Shown: positions 1-8,400 of the stretch, in pieces
Layout: each line of letters begins with the position of its first letter
How positions within the stretch are numbered: position 1 is the first letter of the stretch
Assembly (NCBI GenBank): GCA_020831865.1
Contig: JAFIFT010000023.1
Location: 79,002 to 143,001 of the forward strand
From: Legionellaceae bacterium
GTDB lineage: Bacteria; Pseudomonadota; Gammaproteobacteria; Legionellales; Legionellaceae
Direction: 5' to 3'
Length of the DNA stretch: 64,000 nt
Made by a program: the position numbers and the translations under genes
The notes under the pieces: generated by a model
What the model was told of the DNA's origin: nothing
Database searches by the model: none
Seen by the model: only the letters and a program-made list of their open reading frames with translations

Positions 1-478
1 CCAGCGGATCATAACGGGTATTCGTCATGGTATTGATCAGACTAACCTGCTCGCAAACCAGTTGCGCCATATCTTTATCACCGGTCGAAACCAGGACCGT
101 TTCTCCCTGTTGCCGCGCCTGTTGGCACAAGGTACCAATCACATCATCGGCCTCAACCCCCTCAATGATCAGTAACGGGACACCCATCGCCTGTAAAATC
201 TCTACCAACGGTTCAAATTGGCTGGCTAATGCCTCCGGCATAGGAGGGCGATTGGCTTTGTACTGCGGATATAAGGCATCACGGAAGGTTTTCCCTTTCG
301 CATCAAACACAACCGCCATACGTTCAGCCGGATGATCTTTGATCAAACGCTTGACCATATTCGCCACGCCATACATGGCACCCGTCGGCTGCCCCCGGGA
401 GTTCGTCAGGGGGGGGAGCGCATGAAAGGCGCGAAAGAAATAGGAGGAGCCATCGACCAGAACCAGAGAGCTGCGCAT
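1..478 (-). CDS. polA: DNA polymerase I, N-terminal part (runs off the left edge)
   Basis: The first 159 codons of DNA polymerase I are visible; the gene continues beyond position 1. This part is the 5'-3' exonuclease (FEN-type) domain used in Okazaki fragment processing and repair. Translation of the minus strand gives [20 protein letters not shown], then an [10 protein letters not shown] block, a [10 protein letters not shown] block and the acidic VEADDVIGT and [11 protein letters not shown] motifs with the metal-binding aspartates. The ATG at 478-476 lies one base after the lpxD stop codon (480-482), so polA probably shares a transcript with lpxD. A run of eight G (409-416 on the plus strand) falls in the proline codons near residues 21-23. 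The identification is firm; only the missing 3' part is unknown. Confidence 0.95.
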   Translation of the reverse strand, partial: MRSSLVLVDGSSYFFRAFHALPPLTNSRGQPTGAMYGVANMVKRLIKDHPAERMAVVFDAKGKTFRDALYPQYKANRPPMPEALASQFEPLVEILQAMGVPLLIIEGVEADDVIGTLCQQARQQGETVLVSTGDKDMAQLVCEQVSLINTMTNTRYDPL

Positions 479-479
479 A

Positions 480-1529
480 TTAATGATCCTCAGTCAGCAG
501 ACGCTCAGCCGACATTGCCTGTACGCTTTCTTCCAGTTTTTGGATGCGTTTGCGCATACCCGGCAAACGTGTCAGACTTAATTCCGTTTCCAGAGCCTTG
601 GCTTTGGGACGGGCCGGTGAACCGAGATAGACCTGATTGGCACGCAGATGCTTTTTCGGTGGCACGCCAGAACGCGCCCCCAGAATCACATGATCATCAA
701 TTTTAACGTGATCACTCACGCCACAGTTGGCGGCAAACACCACATAATCACCACTGGTGGTAGAACCGGCAATACCGGTAAATGCGCACAAAATATTATG
801 CTTGCCCAATTGCACCGAATGGGCAATTTGAACCTGATTATCAATCTTGCTGCCTTCTCCGATGCGCGTTGCCCCCAGGGTAGCCCGGTCAATGGTGGTA
901 CAGGCCCCGATTTCCACCTCATCACCAATGATGACTTTGCCCGCATGCGGCATCTTGCATTGCACGCCGTCCATTTGCACATAACCAAAACCATCCGAAC
1001 CAATCACAGAGGATGCATGAATGCATACCCCATTGCCTAATTCACAGTCATCATAGACCACTACCTGCGGATGCAAGACACAGTGCCGCCCAATACGTAC
1101 CGCCTCACCGATACTCACATGCGCCTTGAGAACGCTACCCTCACCAATCACAGAACCGGCACCAATGCTGACATACGGCCCGACACTCACCCCCTGCCCG
1201 AGTGATACATTTTCGCCAATTACGGCCGTAGGATGAATACCTGCCGGCGCCTTGCGGGGCGGATAAAAATAACGAATCAGTTGCATAAAGGCAACCAGCG
1301 GCTGCGCATGCAGTAACACGCTTTGGGCTGTATTTTCAACAGGCTCATTGGTTAAAATGGCCACTGCCTCCGAGGCGACTGCCTTTTTCCGGTTCTCAGA
1401 CCCTATCGCCAACACCAGTGCATCCGCACCAATATCATCAATAGAACACAGTGCATTGACCTGCCGTGTACTATCACCAATAATTTTTGCGCCAATTACA
1501 GCGGCAATTTGACCTAATGTAGACTGCAT
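480..1529 (-). CDS. lpxD: UDP-3-O-acylglucosamine N-acyltransferase
   Basis: LpxD transfers the R-3-hydroxyacyl chain to UDP-3-O-acyl-glucosamine in lipid A synthesis at the cytoplasmic face of the inner membrane. The 349-residue product has the N-terminal uridine-binding domain, then a long left-handed beta-helix of hexapeptide repeats ([18 protein letters not shown] and so on), the family block [11 protein letters not shown], and the [10 protein letters not shown] motif that carries the catalytic histidine. A TTG-initiated extension from 1556 is possible, but the ATG at 1529 is preferred: it follows an AAAGGG ribosome site at six bases and matches the usual N-terminus. It sits alone with polA, not in the common bamA-skp-lpxD-fabZ-lpxA cluster. 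Legionella species carry more than one lpxD, so this could be a stand-alone paralogue (inference). Confidence 0.93.
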   Translation of the reverse strand: MQSTLGQIAAVIGAKIIGDSTRQVNALCSIDDIGADALVLAIGSENRKKAVASEAVAILTNEPVENTAQSVLLHAQPLVAFMQLIRYFYPPRKAPAGIHPTAVIGENVSLGQGVSVGPYVSIGAGSVIGEGSVLKAHVSIGEAVRIGRHCVLHPQVVVYDDCELGNGVCIHASSVIGSDGFGYVQMDGVQCKMPHAGKVIIGDEVEIGACTTIDRATLGATRIGEGSKIDNQVQIAHSVQLGKHNILCAFTGIAGSTTSGDYVVFAANCGVSDHVKIDDHVILGARSGVPPKKHLRANQVYLGSPARPKAKALETELSLTRLPGMRKRIQKLEESVQAMSAERLLTEDH

Positions 1530-1768
1530 GCTTCGCCCTTTTAAATTACTTGTCAATGAGAATCATCTGTGAAAAATAGCCCGTACAGCCGAGCCTCGCC
1601 AACCTCCCTTGTCAGCGAAAACCTATTATACTCCAAGTCCGGGGGGTACGGCGAATTGATTTAGCCTGCTTTCGCACAATCCCTACCAACCCCGTAGCAG
1701 CAAAGAAAAAAGTAAGCGTCGATAATGGCGCCCAAATGCCCTAAAACACATCTTTCTGCATATTAATA

Positions 1769-1797
1769 TTGCAATATTTTGCTAATGTTGTTACAAT
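1769..1797 (+). promoter_or_regulatory. Sigma70-like promoter of the Sel1-repeat gene
   Basis: TTGCAA (1769-1774) and TACAAT (1792-1797) are separated by 17 bases and lie 30 bases before the ATG at 1828. The flanking stretch is AT-rich, with TTAATATT at 1763-1770. The rest of the 298-base gap between lpxD and this gene (1530-1827) holds nothing else I can identify. Confidence 0.55.
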
Positions 1798-1827
1798 AAG
1801 GCACACATATTGTCCCGTACATGAGCT

Positions 1828-3651
1828 ATGCCACAGATTATTTCCATTGCAGAATCCCTGCATTGCAGCCAAAGCTTAATCCAAGCCTTTGAACAGCTAT
1901 TGGATGCTTTGTTACAAGGACAGGAAAGATACACTGTCGACTTGGTGACCGTGCTGAGAAAAGCCCAAAACTCTCCCCAGGATCCTGGCTGCAAAGCCAT
2001 ACAAGAGCGCATCACCCGCTTTATTGACTCGTCTCCTGCCTTCATTACGCAAAACAACCCTCAGGCAATGTGGATGCGCGCCTGGTTGTATCAGGAAGGC
2101 ATTGGCGGGCCCGTCGATATCGGCAAAGCCATTGCCCTCTTTGAGCAAGCCATCCCATTAGGCAGCGCAGCTGCCATGCATGGCCGTGCCCTGCTGCATC
2201 AACACGGCATCGGCGGGCCTGTCGATATCGAGAACGCCATTGCCCTCCTTGAACAGGCCATCAGCCAGGGCAGCACAGAGGCCATGACCAACCTTGCTCT
2301 GTGGTATGTCAACGGCATTGGCAGGCCGGTTGATTTCGAGAAAGCCATTGCCCTCCTTGAACAGGCCATCGACCAGGATCACGCCGGCGCCATGAATAAC
2401 CGGGCCGTGATGCATCAGTATGGGCAGGGCGGCCCGGTCGATATCGGGAACGCCATTACCCTCTATGAACAGGCCATCAGACGGGGCTGCACCTGTGCCA
2501 TGACTAACCGGGCAAGAATGCATCAACAGGGACTGGGCGACCCTGTCGACCCCCATGCCGCTATTGGCCTTTTTGAGCAAGCCATTGCCTGCGGAGATCC
2601 GAGGGCTATGCATGAGCGCGCCGCGATGTTCGAACAGGGAATCTGGGGTTATGAGAATAAGGTTATGGCGAGTCGACTGTATCGGCAGGCCGCACAAGCC
2701 GGCTACCATGCCGCCTTGAATGCCCTGCAGGCATCCAAAAACATCTACTTTCAATATCACTGCCTGATGCAGCTGGGAAATATTGCCGCCGTGGCCAACT
2801 TGATTTCCCAACACCCCTATTTGCTCCCTGAGTTTTTTGTCTCTGACTGTCACGGCCAATTCAAGTCAGCAGAGCAGACGCAGATGGTATATGCTGTTTT
2901 AAGCCGCTTGACCATGCCCCCAGAGCATGCCAACGCGCTCAATAAAGGCTACGAGATGATATTAATGGCATTGTATCAGCAGTACCACTCGATGCATAAC
3001 TTGGCTAAACCCCTATCGACCATAGCCGATGACTGTTTACGTAACGTGTCGATGGCCGAAATAGACCCTGCCCATATCACGGCTTTTGTGCATATCTATA
3101 CGGATCTGTGGATGAGCGGCGAACTTGCACAAAAGAAAGTGACACGCCAAAAAATAAGTCATCTGTGGATGAGCGGCAAACTTGCCCAAAAGAAAGTGGC
3201 ACGCCAAAAAATAAGTCAGTTGATTTTTAGACTTGCCAGCTTGGCGCATTTTGACAGCAATGCGCTTCCCGCCCGGCAAATTAAAATGGTCTTGTCACAG
3301 CCTGCGCCTATCATCAGTCCAGTGCTAGAGTGCCTCCAGGCCGTTCCGGATTTTCCCGAACTCCTGCAACTGGCCACCACCGTTATAGGCACAGACACAC
3401 TGATGCCTGAGCCCCTCCAGCCACCCCCTGACCCTCCCCAAAATAATAAGAAACGCACGCGTGAAGAAGCAGGCTCCGGGAATGAGTCTGAACCCTGCTC
3501 CGCGCCCCTTCCCCGTAAACGGCGAAAAACCATACCCTTTTTTAAGCCCGCAGCGGAGAAAACGCAAGAGAGCACAACAACACCACATGACCCCTCTGTG
3601 AATTGCAGAAAAAGTCCGCCTGGCTCCCCATCTGAGTCCTCTTTTTTCTGA
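1828..3651 (+). CDS. Sel1-repeat protein with basic NLS-like C-terminal tail (candidate effector)
   Basis: A 607-residue protein with no signal peptide. Residues of about 80 to 300 form six Sel1-like repeats with the pattern AMxxRAxxxxxGxGGPVDxxxAIxLxEQAI, a helical solenoid normally used for protein-protein contacts. The middle part is helical with no family I recognise. It contains a 19-residue in-tandem duplication (LWMSGELAQKKVTRQKISH followed by a near copy). The tail is proline-rich and carries two basic clusters, KKRTR at 541-545 and PRKRRK at 562-567, about 16 residues apart, like a bipartite nuclear localisation signal. Sel1 proteins are common among Legionella virulence factors (LpnE, EnhC, LidL) and effectors. 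The context (next to a Wip-like phosphatase) and eukaryote-style tail suggest a Dot/Icm substrate acting in the host nucleus; that is inference. Confidence 0.8.
   Translation: MPQIISIAESLHCSQSLIQAFEQLLDALLQGQERYTVDLVTVLRKAQNSPQDPGCKAIQERITRFIDSSPAFITQNNPQAMWMRAWLYQEGIGGPVDIGKAIALFEQAIPLGSAAAMHGRALLHQHGIGGPVDIENAIALLEQAISQGSTEAMTNLALWYVNGIGRPVDFEKAIALLEQAIDQDHAGAMNNRAVMHQYGQGGPVDIGNAITLYEQAIRRGCTCAMTNRARMHQQGLGDPVDPHAAIGLFEQAIACGDPRAMHERAAMFEQGIWGYENKVMASRLYRQAAQAGYHAALNALQASKNIYFQYHCLMQLGNIAAVANLISQHPYLLPEFFVSDCHGQFKSAEQTQMVYAVLSRLTMPPEHANALNKGYEMILMALYQQYHSMHNLAKPLSTIADDCLRNVSMAEIDPAHITAFVHIYTDLWMSGELAQKKVTRQKISHLWMSGKLAQKKVARQKISQLIFRLASLAHFDSNALPARQIKMVLSQPAPIISPVLECLQAVPDFPELLQLATTVIGTDTLMPEPLQPPPDPPQNNKKRTREEAGSGNESEPCSAPLPRKRRKTIPFFKPAAEKTQESTTTPHDPSVNCRKSPPGSPSESSFF
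3106..3219 (+). repeat. 57-bp in-frame tandem duplication
   Basis: Two adjacent 57-base copies (3106-3162 and 3163-3219) begin CTGTGGATGAGCGGC and end AAAAAATAAGTCA(T/G). They differ at only a few bases and keep the reading frame, adding 19 residues to the Sel1-repeat protein. Confidence 0.9.
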
Positions 3652-3704
3652 TGTGCGGTGTGCAAACCAGAACAAGATAACATGGCGATGACGGGCACTC
3701 TGCT

Positions 3705-5558
3705 TTACCGATTAAACGGCGAGCTTCCAGTAACAGAAGGCTTTTGCTCAGCCTTTTGAGCTTCGCCGGACAATGACTCTACCTTTTCAGGGGTAGACCC
3801 TGGCTCAAGTTCGGATGTTGAAGCCGGTAGAGGGGATGCCCCTGAAACCGAGCTCCCATTTTCTGTGGATCGAAAACCGAGTTTTGACAAACGGTTGTTG
3901 CTCTCTTGCGTCTTGCTGTGTGCAATAACCGTGTCCATAACAGGCGTGGACTCGGTGGCTGTTGCCACTGTCAGTCCCAACGCGCTGGCTGCAAGCCCCA
4001 TGCCGCCACCAAGAGTCAGTGCCAACGCGAGGGCCCCAAACACTCCGGCACCAAATGGGGCAAACAGCCCAGTCAGCACCAAAACAATCCCCAAAATTAT
4101 GCCTAAAACCAGTCCAGTTCCCGCCGCCATACTCGCAAGGTATTCTGCCCGTTTCTCAGAGGAGATTGACCGGGACTGTTGAAATTCCCTATCAATACGC
4201 GCAGGCTCATGCTTTTGGTATAAGCCTTGTTCATCAGAGTTCCATATCTTATATCGGTGCACATCATTGAGAAATTTCCGCGCATATTCCCTGTCAGGCG
4301 CATGGCTTTGCATGGCTGCTTCCGCAACTTTCATTTTTTGTTCTATCGATTTTCTCGTTCCTTTTCCACAAGCGGTATCTAAATTAAAAACATGAGGCAA
4401 CGGGCTGAGATAATCATCATGGCCATGAATATAAGCAATATGGTATCCATTTTTACTTGCAGGTCTTGTGTCTTCGCTGTCCTTTTCTGCCGTCCATCGA
4501 TTCCACATCACATGCACCAGAGGATGGGTACACACCTGCGACGGTGTCATGTTAGTAAGAACAATATGCTTGTCATTACAGTTGCAAAACTCATGCACCC
4601 GGTTGTCATGCACAATCTGGCTAAATTGGCTGTTGATTTTATCTATCGTAGTGGCCAGGGCTTCTTTTGAGGTATCATGATATACCACCCCCAAATGCGC
4701 AGCGATATGCTGAATCAGCGCAAAGGAGACAGGAGCATGGCTAAATAACGTGATACCATCCTCACTCAAAGTATAATCCATAACCTTGAGAGCGGGTTTA
4801 TAGGCAACATCAACCAGTTGCGTGACCTGTGCATCGGAAACTATTTGTTCGTCCAGGAGTATTTTTAAACCAATAAAAGAGGGTTTCTGCTTATCATTCA
4901 CCTCGTTTTCAGGCGTAAACCCTTGCCCTTGCGCCAAGCTTTCATAGGCAGTCACAAACTCATTGCTGTGATTCGAGATAAGAATGTTGACCGGAACACC
5001 ATGCTCTTTTAAAAATCCCAAGCAGCGCAGGGTAAAGTAATCGTTACTACCTCTGTCGGCTAATTCATCCCCGATTAAACGAACCAGGGTGCTGGTATGG
5101 TTCACTTCCAGTTTTGTCATGAACTCATTGAAGCGACGAACCAGCTCTGCTAATGGTTGTTTTAGAGGTAGTAGGTCTGATTGGGCAGCGCTGATTGCTG
5201 ACTCGGAGGCTTTTTTAAAGTTTTCAATACGCAGTATGGACTCAGGCTTATCCGTCAGCTCTTTAATCCTGCTTTGATAGCCACCTATGCGTTTTTCCTG
5301 ATAGCGAATCGTGTCCTGCTTTTCATCAATAGCCGTAGTGCTTTCACCAATGCTCTCATAGATCTCCACAAAATCCTCATAACTTTGCTTTGGGTCATAG
5401 TCGTTTTTAAATTGAATAATACGATGCCGCAACAGGAAATGGAGCAATTTTAGGGTGTTTCCGTGCAGATCACCTATCGTAACGGAGCCAAGGCTTGGTT
5501 CAAATTCAGTGGGATATTGGTAAAGATCAATTTGCTTTTCAATCAATTCGTTCGTCAT
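3705..5558 (-). CDS. WipA/WipB-like PPP-family phosphatase with C-terminal membrane hairpin (candidate Dot/Icm effector)
   Basis: A 617-residue protein whose N-terminal half has the metallophosphatase motifs of the PPP fold in order: GDLHGN at 29-34, GDELADRG at 163-170 and SNHSNEF around 195-201, followed by a SHAP block. The second motif has one residue more than the usual GDxVDRG, and the GNHE motif is replaced by SNHS; as I recall, the Legionella Wip effectors show this kind of deviation. Between motifs one and two lies a long helical insertion. Residues of about 473 to 536 are a glycine/alanine/leucine-rich double membrane segment, followed by a polar serine-rich tail. The ATG at 5558 is preferred to 5591 because a perfect TATAAT overlaps the upstream codon. 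It converges on the Sel1 gene. Likely dephosphorylates a host protein at a membrane; Ser/Thr or Tyr specificity cannot be read. Confidence 0.7.
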   Translation of the reverse strand: MTNELIEKQIDLYQYPTEFEPSLGSVTIGDLHGNTLKLLHFLLRHRIIQFKNDYDPKQSYEDFVEIYESIGESTTAIDEKQDTIRYQEKRIGGYQSRIKELTDKPESILRIENFKKASESAISAAQSDLLPLKQPLAELVRRFNEFMTKLEVNHTSTLVRLIGDELADRGSNDYFTLRCLGFLKEHGVPVNILISNHSNEFVTAYESLAQGQGFTPENEVNDKQKPSFIGLKILLDEQIVSDAQVTQLVDVAYKPALKVMDYTLSEDGITLFSHAPVSFALIQHIAAHLGVVYHDTSKEALATTIDKINSQFSQIVHDNRVHEFCNCNDKHIVLTNMTPSQVCTHPLVHVMWNRWTAEKDSEDTRPASKNGYHIAYIHGHDDYLSPLPHVFNLDTACGKGTRKSIEQKMKVAEAAMQSHAPDREYARKFLNDVHRYKIWNSDEQGLYQKHEPARIDREFQQSRSISSEKRAEYLASMAAGTGLVLGIILGIVLVLTGLFAPFGAGVFGALALALTLGGGMGLAASALGLTVATATESTPVMDTVIAHSKTQESNNRLSKLGFRSTENGSSVSGASPLPASTSELEPGSTPEKVESLSGEAQKAEQKPSVTGSSPFNR

Positions 5559-5589
5559 AGCGCATGCACTTTTATAGACCCAAGTGCGC

Positions 5590-5595
5590 ATTATA
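5590..5595 (-). promoter_or_regulatory. Minus-10 element of the Wip-like phosphatase gene
   Basis: A perfect TATAAT on the minus strand lies 31 bases before the chosen ATG at 5558. No good minus-35 hexamer is seen at 17 bases (three of six matches). Confidence 0.4.
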
Positions 5596-5657
5596 CCACA
5601 AAATTAGCCATCTGACGTGATAAACGCAACGAGCCACAGGACGAGAGTCAGGCGCCT

Positions 5658-6095
5658 TTAGTGCTCAAGCAGCTCGGAATGGACAGCAAGCGCTGTTGAA
5701 CGATAGGGGTAACAGTGGCGATAAAACGCAATAATATGCGAGCGATTCACCATTTTAGGCCAACAAAAATGCGCATTATAGGGTTTGTGATGCCGTTTGA
5801 ATACCTCGGCAAACGCCTGTCGCAGACTGGCTGAGTCCGACCAGGCAACCGCAATCAGCTCGGGATTGTTTAACCACAGCGCATCCAAAAGGGCCGGCCC
5901 ATTGCATTGCAAACCATCCCCGGCTCCCAAATCCCCATCCATAATAACCCAGTCGACGCTCTCGGTCGCTATCAGCTCATGCGCCTCCAGGGAATTGGCG
6001 GCAATCCGAACCTGACAATCGGCGATACTATTGCTTAAAATCCGGCTTAAACAAAAAGCGTTAAAGGCATTATCCTCAACAATTAAAACTAACAT
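5658..6095 (-). CDS. Stand-alone receiver (CheY-like) domain protein
   Basis: The 145-residue product is one response-regulator receiver domain and nothing more. The acidic pocket is VED at 6-8, the phosphoacceptor aspartate lies in VIMDGD (D53, with D55 two residues later), the conserved Ser/Thr position is S86 in VAWSDS, and the conserved lysine is K114 in WPK. There is no DNA-binding or enzymatic output domain and no partner histidine kinase in this window. It is read from a promoter with a very good PmrA-type box (6137-6153), which in Legionella marks effector and co-regulated genes. It may serve as a phosphate sink or diffusible signalling partner, or be a secreted protein; the sequence does not decide between them. 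Confidence 0.8.
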   Translation of the reverse strand: MLVLIVEDNAFNAFCLSRILSNSIADCQVRIAANSLEAHELIATESVDWVIMDGDLGAGDGLQCNGPALLDALWLNNPELIAVAWSDSASLRQAFAEVFKRHHKPYNAHFCWPKMVNRSHIIAFYRHCYPYRSTALAVHSELLEH

Positions 6096-6120
6096 AAAAC
6101 TCCCCTGTACTAGTCTGGCG

Positions 6121-6153
6121 AGTATAAAAGGGAAATCTTAAGAAAACATTAAA
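6121..6153 (-). promoter_or_regulatory. PmrA-type box and minus-10 element of the receiver gene
   Basis: On the minus strand the sequence reads TTTAAT-N5-CTTAAG (6153-6137), an 11-base-period direct repeat matching YTTAAK-N5-YTTAAK. Ten bases on is TATACT (6126-6121), 26 bases before the ATG. The second half-site reads CTTAAGATT, close to the published Legionella PmrA consensus cTTAATatT (as I recall it). An identical arrangement precedes the gene at 50053-50991. Confidence 0.7.
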
Positions 6154-6184
6154 TACAGATGAAAAATAGTGTCATCTCTAGCGC

Positions 6185-6203
6185 CGGGAAAATCACTTTC
6201 CCG
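6185..6203. repeat. Short inverted repeat downstream of the DUF3573 gene
   Basis: CGGGAAA (6185-6191) and TTTCCCG (6197-6203) form a perfect 7-base stem with a 5-base loop. There is no T-run directly after it on either strand, so it is only a possible transcript end. Confidence 0.35.
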
Positions 6204-6220
6204 ACGACGGCGGAGCTCTC

Positions 6221-6262
6221 GACTGGCAGGAGCCGACTGGCAGGAGCCGACAGGCTAGAGCC
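6221..6262. repeat. Three tandem 14-bp repeats
   Basis: GACTGGCAGGAGCC occurs at 6221-6234 and 6235-6248, and a diverged third copy GACAGGCTAGAGCC at 6249-6262. They lie between the DUF3573 gene and the receiver gene. Confidence 0.85.
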
Positions 6263-6312
6263 AGCGCAGCAGTTGCTGATCCATATGGGCTATCCTTGCC
6301 CGGCGTGGCCTA

Positions 6313-7896
6313 CTAGAAATACACCCCTAATTGCAGCGCCAGCGTATCGGAGGATTTGCCCGTTCCAATCACCGGTTCATTCATCTGTCCTGTAGGGGCA
6401 ATACCATTTCCCTGCTGGTTGGCACGGTAGTCTCGGTTATGACGATACTCGATGCTCTCCACGGTATCTTTCCAAATGGAAATATTAAACACCGCCAGCA
6501 AACTTTGCCGGGGCAAACCGAGCGCCAATGCCTGCGAAGACCACTGATAACCCGCTCCGATGGAAGCCGGTTTATTCAGTACCATAAAGGTCTTATTCAC
6601 TTCAAGTTGACCAGCCTGGGGTTGGGCTCCGTGTAAATTGAAACTCAGATCCTGTTCCGGAAAGCGCTGGCTGGCTCCCACCCACTCGCCAATAAAATTG
6701 TAGCCGTCAATATTAATACTGCCGCGTACATCAACACCCGGTATTTTACGGACCCGCTGGTTTCCATTGCTCACCGAGCTAAAGCCGCCAAAGGTGCGGC
6801 GGGGACCGGAACCAGTATATTGCATTCCACCGGCATCGGTTAAAGAGCTCACAAAACTGGCACCCAGCTCACCAATAAACCCCTTACCCTCGAAGATATA
6901 GCCCAGGTTCAAACCGGCCGCACCGGAACGGCCCAAGGTGGCTTCACTTTTAAAACCAAAGAGTGCCGCGAATAATCCAGGACCGTGCTGCGTTTTATAG
7001 CCCAGGATAAGGGGGCGCGTTTTAATCCGCCCCAAACGCATCGGCAAGGGGGCGCTGATCATAGCACTGGAATAACGGCCAAAGGGCGCAAAAAGTTGAC
7101 CGGTAGTCATATACCATGGGGTTTTATCCAGATTACCAATGTTCACAAAACCCATGTTGAGAAAAAACCGTGAGTTGCTCACCCGAGGCCCATCAATTTG
7201 CGGCGGGGAGTCATCATAGGCCAGGGAGAAAAAAGCTTCTACATTTTCATTCAGTACCGCGGCGACATCCAGTTCACTGGCACCCAAACTTAAATCACCG
7301 GTTGTTTTTTCTATATAAGGCTTCACCACATAGCCAAAGGGTTCGACTTTCCCACTCAGTGCCAGAATGGGTCTTGGCGGCGGTGGATAACCCAGTTTGC
7401 TATAGGCCGCATAGAGTTTACGCCTTTGTTGCATCAAGCGGATATCACGGTTAATACTGGAGATATTGACAATGTAATCTGAGCCGTCAAAAGCTGGGCG
7501 ATCACCGGTATAGGGCGTGCTGATAACCGGGGTACCGGCAATGTAGGTTATCACCTGTCCATCTGCCAATAGGGCGGTGGGATAAAAGCCCATGGTTTCA
7601 GGATGCCTGTTGAGCGCGTGTACGCGGATGGGACTATCATGAATGTCCGCCCGAGGTGATGACAGCGTTCCTGCTGGCCGGCTGGCAGCTGGTGTCGGGG
7701 CATTTGCTGTCCGCTTGGGTTGGGGAGGCGGCGTATTCTGTTGTACTTGACGTTTCAGCTCCTGGACTTCCCGTTGGAGTGCTTCCGTTTGCTGTTGTAG
7801 TTGCGTCATCTGATTGGTGACAATAGGGTTGTCGCTTGCCGCGTGCAAGAGGGTAGAAAACGCGGCCAGAGCCACAAATACTGCTGATTTTTTCAC
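6313..7896 (-). CDS. DUF3573-family outer membrane protein
   Basis: A 527-residue exported protein. It starts with a classical signal peptide (MKKSAVFVALAAFSTLLHAA), followed by a short coiled coil at about 25-55 (repeated leucine/glutamine heptads, LQQQTEALQREVQELKRQVQ), a proline-rich linker, and then a long stretch of alternating polar and aromatic residues that ends in aromatic LQLGVYF, as expected for an outer membrane beta-barrel. The layout fits the DUF3573 family known from Legionella and Francisella; function is not established. The GTG start at 7896 has a GGGAG site seven bases upstream. A promoter-like pair at 8083-8111 would give a leader of about 180 bases. The gene stands alone. 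Sure of the barrel type, less so of the family number. Confidence 0.7.
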   Translation of the reverse strand: MKKSAVFVALAAFSTLLHAASDNPIVTNQMTQLQQQTEALQREVQELKRQVQQNTPPPQPKRTANAPTPAASRPAGTLSSPRADIHDSPIRVHALNRHPETMGFYPTALLADGQVITYIAGTPVISTPYTGDRPAFDGSDYIVNISSINRDIRLMQQRRKLYAAYSKLGYPPPPRPILALSGKVEPFGYVVKPYIEKTTGDLSLGASELDVAAVLNENVEAFFSLAYDDSPPQIDGPRVSNSRFFLNMGFVNIGNLDKTPWYMTTGQLFAPFGRYSSAMISAPLPMRLGRIKTRPLILGYKTQHGPGLFAALFGFKSEATLGRSGAAGLNLGYIFEGKGFIGELGASFVSSLTDAGGMQYTGSGPRRTFGGFSSVSNGNQRVRKIPGVDVRGSINIDGYNFIGEWVGASQRFPEQDLSFNLHGAQPQAGQLEVNKTFMVLNKPASIGAGYQWSSQALALGLPRQSLLAVFNISIWKDTVESIEYRHNRDYRANQQGNGIAPTGQMNEPVIGTGKSSDTLALQLGVYF

Positions 7897-8082
7897 ACCG
7901 GAACTCCCGTTATTGGTGAAAGACGATGGCCTGGTCTCTCATTTTTTTTGCTTGATCAATACGTTGGCTTTCCTATCCTGTTGATGGCCCGAAAAATTGT
8001 TTTCATGGCTCAATAGAACAGCACACCCACCCTTGACCTGCCACCTTCCCGGTGACGGTGTTATCTGACTCCCTGCGGGCGA

Positions 8083-8111
8083 ATTATACCGTTCTTGCTT
8101 TTATATGACCA
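8083..8111 (-). promoter_or_regulatory. Promoter for the DUF3573 gene
   Basis: On the minus strand TGGTCA (8111-8106) and TATAAT (8088-8083) are 17 bases apart. The implied 5' leader to the GTG at 7896 is about 180 bases and contains G/C-rich complementary segments (CACCGTCACCGGG and AGGTGG), but no known riboswitch. The rest of 7897-8207 shows nothing else. Confidence 0.5.
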
Positions 8112-8207
8112 GTTTGTTATGCCAATGCAAAAGGATTCTTTTTACTGAACGGGGAATATCTAGAACCGACAACCAATACGCCGGTCAATGGGAAACCACT
8201 ATAGACC

Positions 8208-8236
8208 AAAAAAAAAGCCCATTCAACAATGGGCTT
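8208..8236 (-). terminator. Rho-independent terminator after the first MOMP gene
   Basis: On the minus strand a perfect 9-base stem (AAGCCCATT, loop GTTG, AATGGGCTT) runs straight into nine T. It lies about 165 bases after the stop codon of the MOMP gene at 8401. Confidence 0.9.
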
Positions 8237-8400
8237 GACTGCAAACGGAAGATGACGAAACGGAAAATTGTCGCAGATGGCTCAGTCCACCACACACAAG
8301 CCGTGTTCTTTTCTTGTGTTGTGTTCAGCCATTTCTATGAGCCGTCTCAACACAGAGCAGAGCAAAGCAACAACGGTCATGCATGGATAAGACGCAATGA
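8237..8400 (-). other. Long structured 3' untranslated region
   Basis: Between the MOMP stop codon and the terminator lie 164 bases without an ORF. They contain ACACAAG/CTTGTGT (a perfect 7-base stem with a 13-base loop near 8294-8320) and GGCTCA/TGAGCC further out. It may be only an untranslated tail or may yield a small RNA. Confidence 0.4.

Noticed and set aside
1762..1781. TTAATATT upstream of the Sel1 gene as a PmrA box
   Set aside because: There is only one half-site; the second half-site at 11-base period is missing and the distance to the minus-10 does not match the two good boxes.
2158..2859. 233-codon ORF opposite the Sel1-repeat region
   Set aside because: It is a mirror of the repeat codons (NGLLKEGNGF-type repeats), has no ribosome site, and the plus-strand frame has clear Sel1 repeats.
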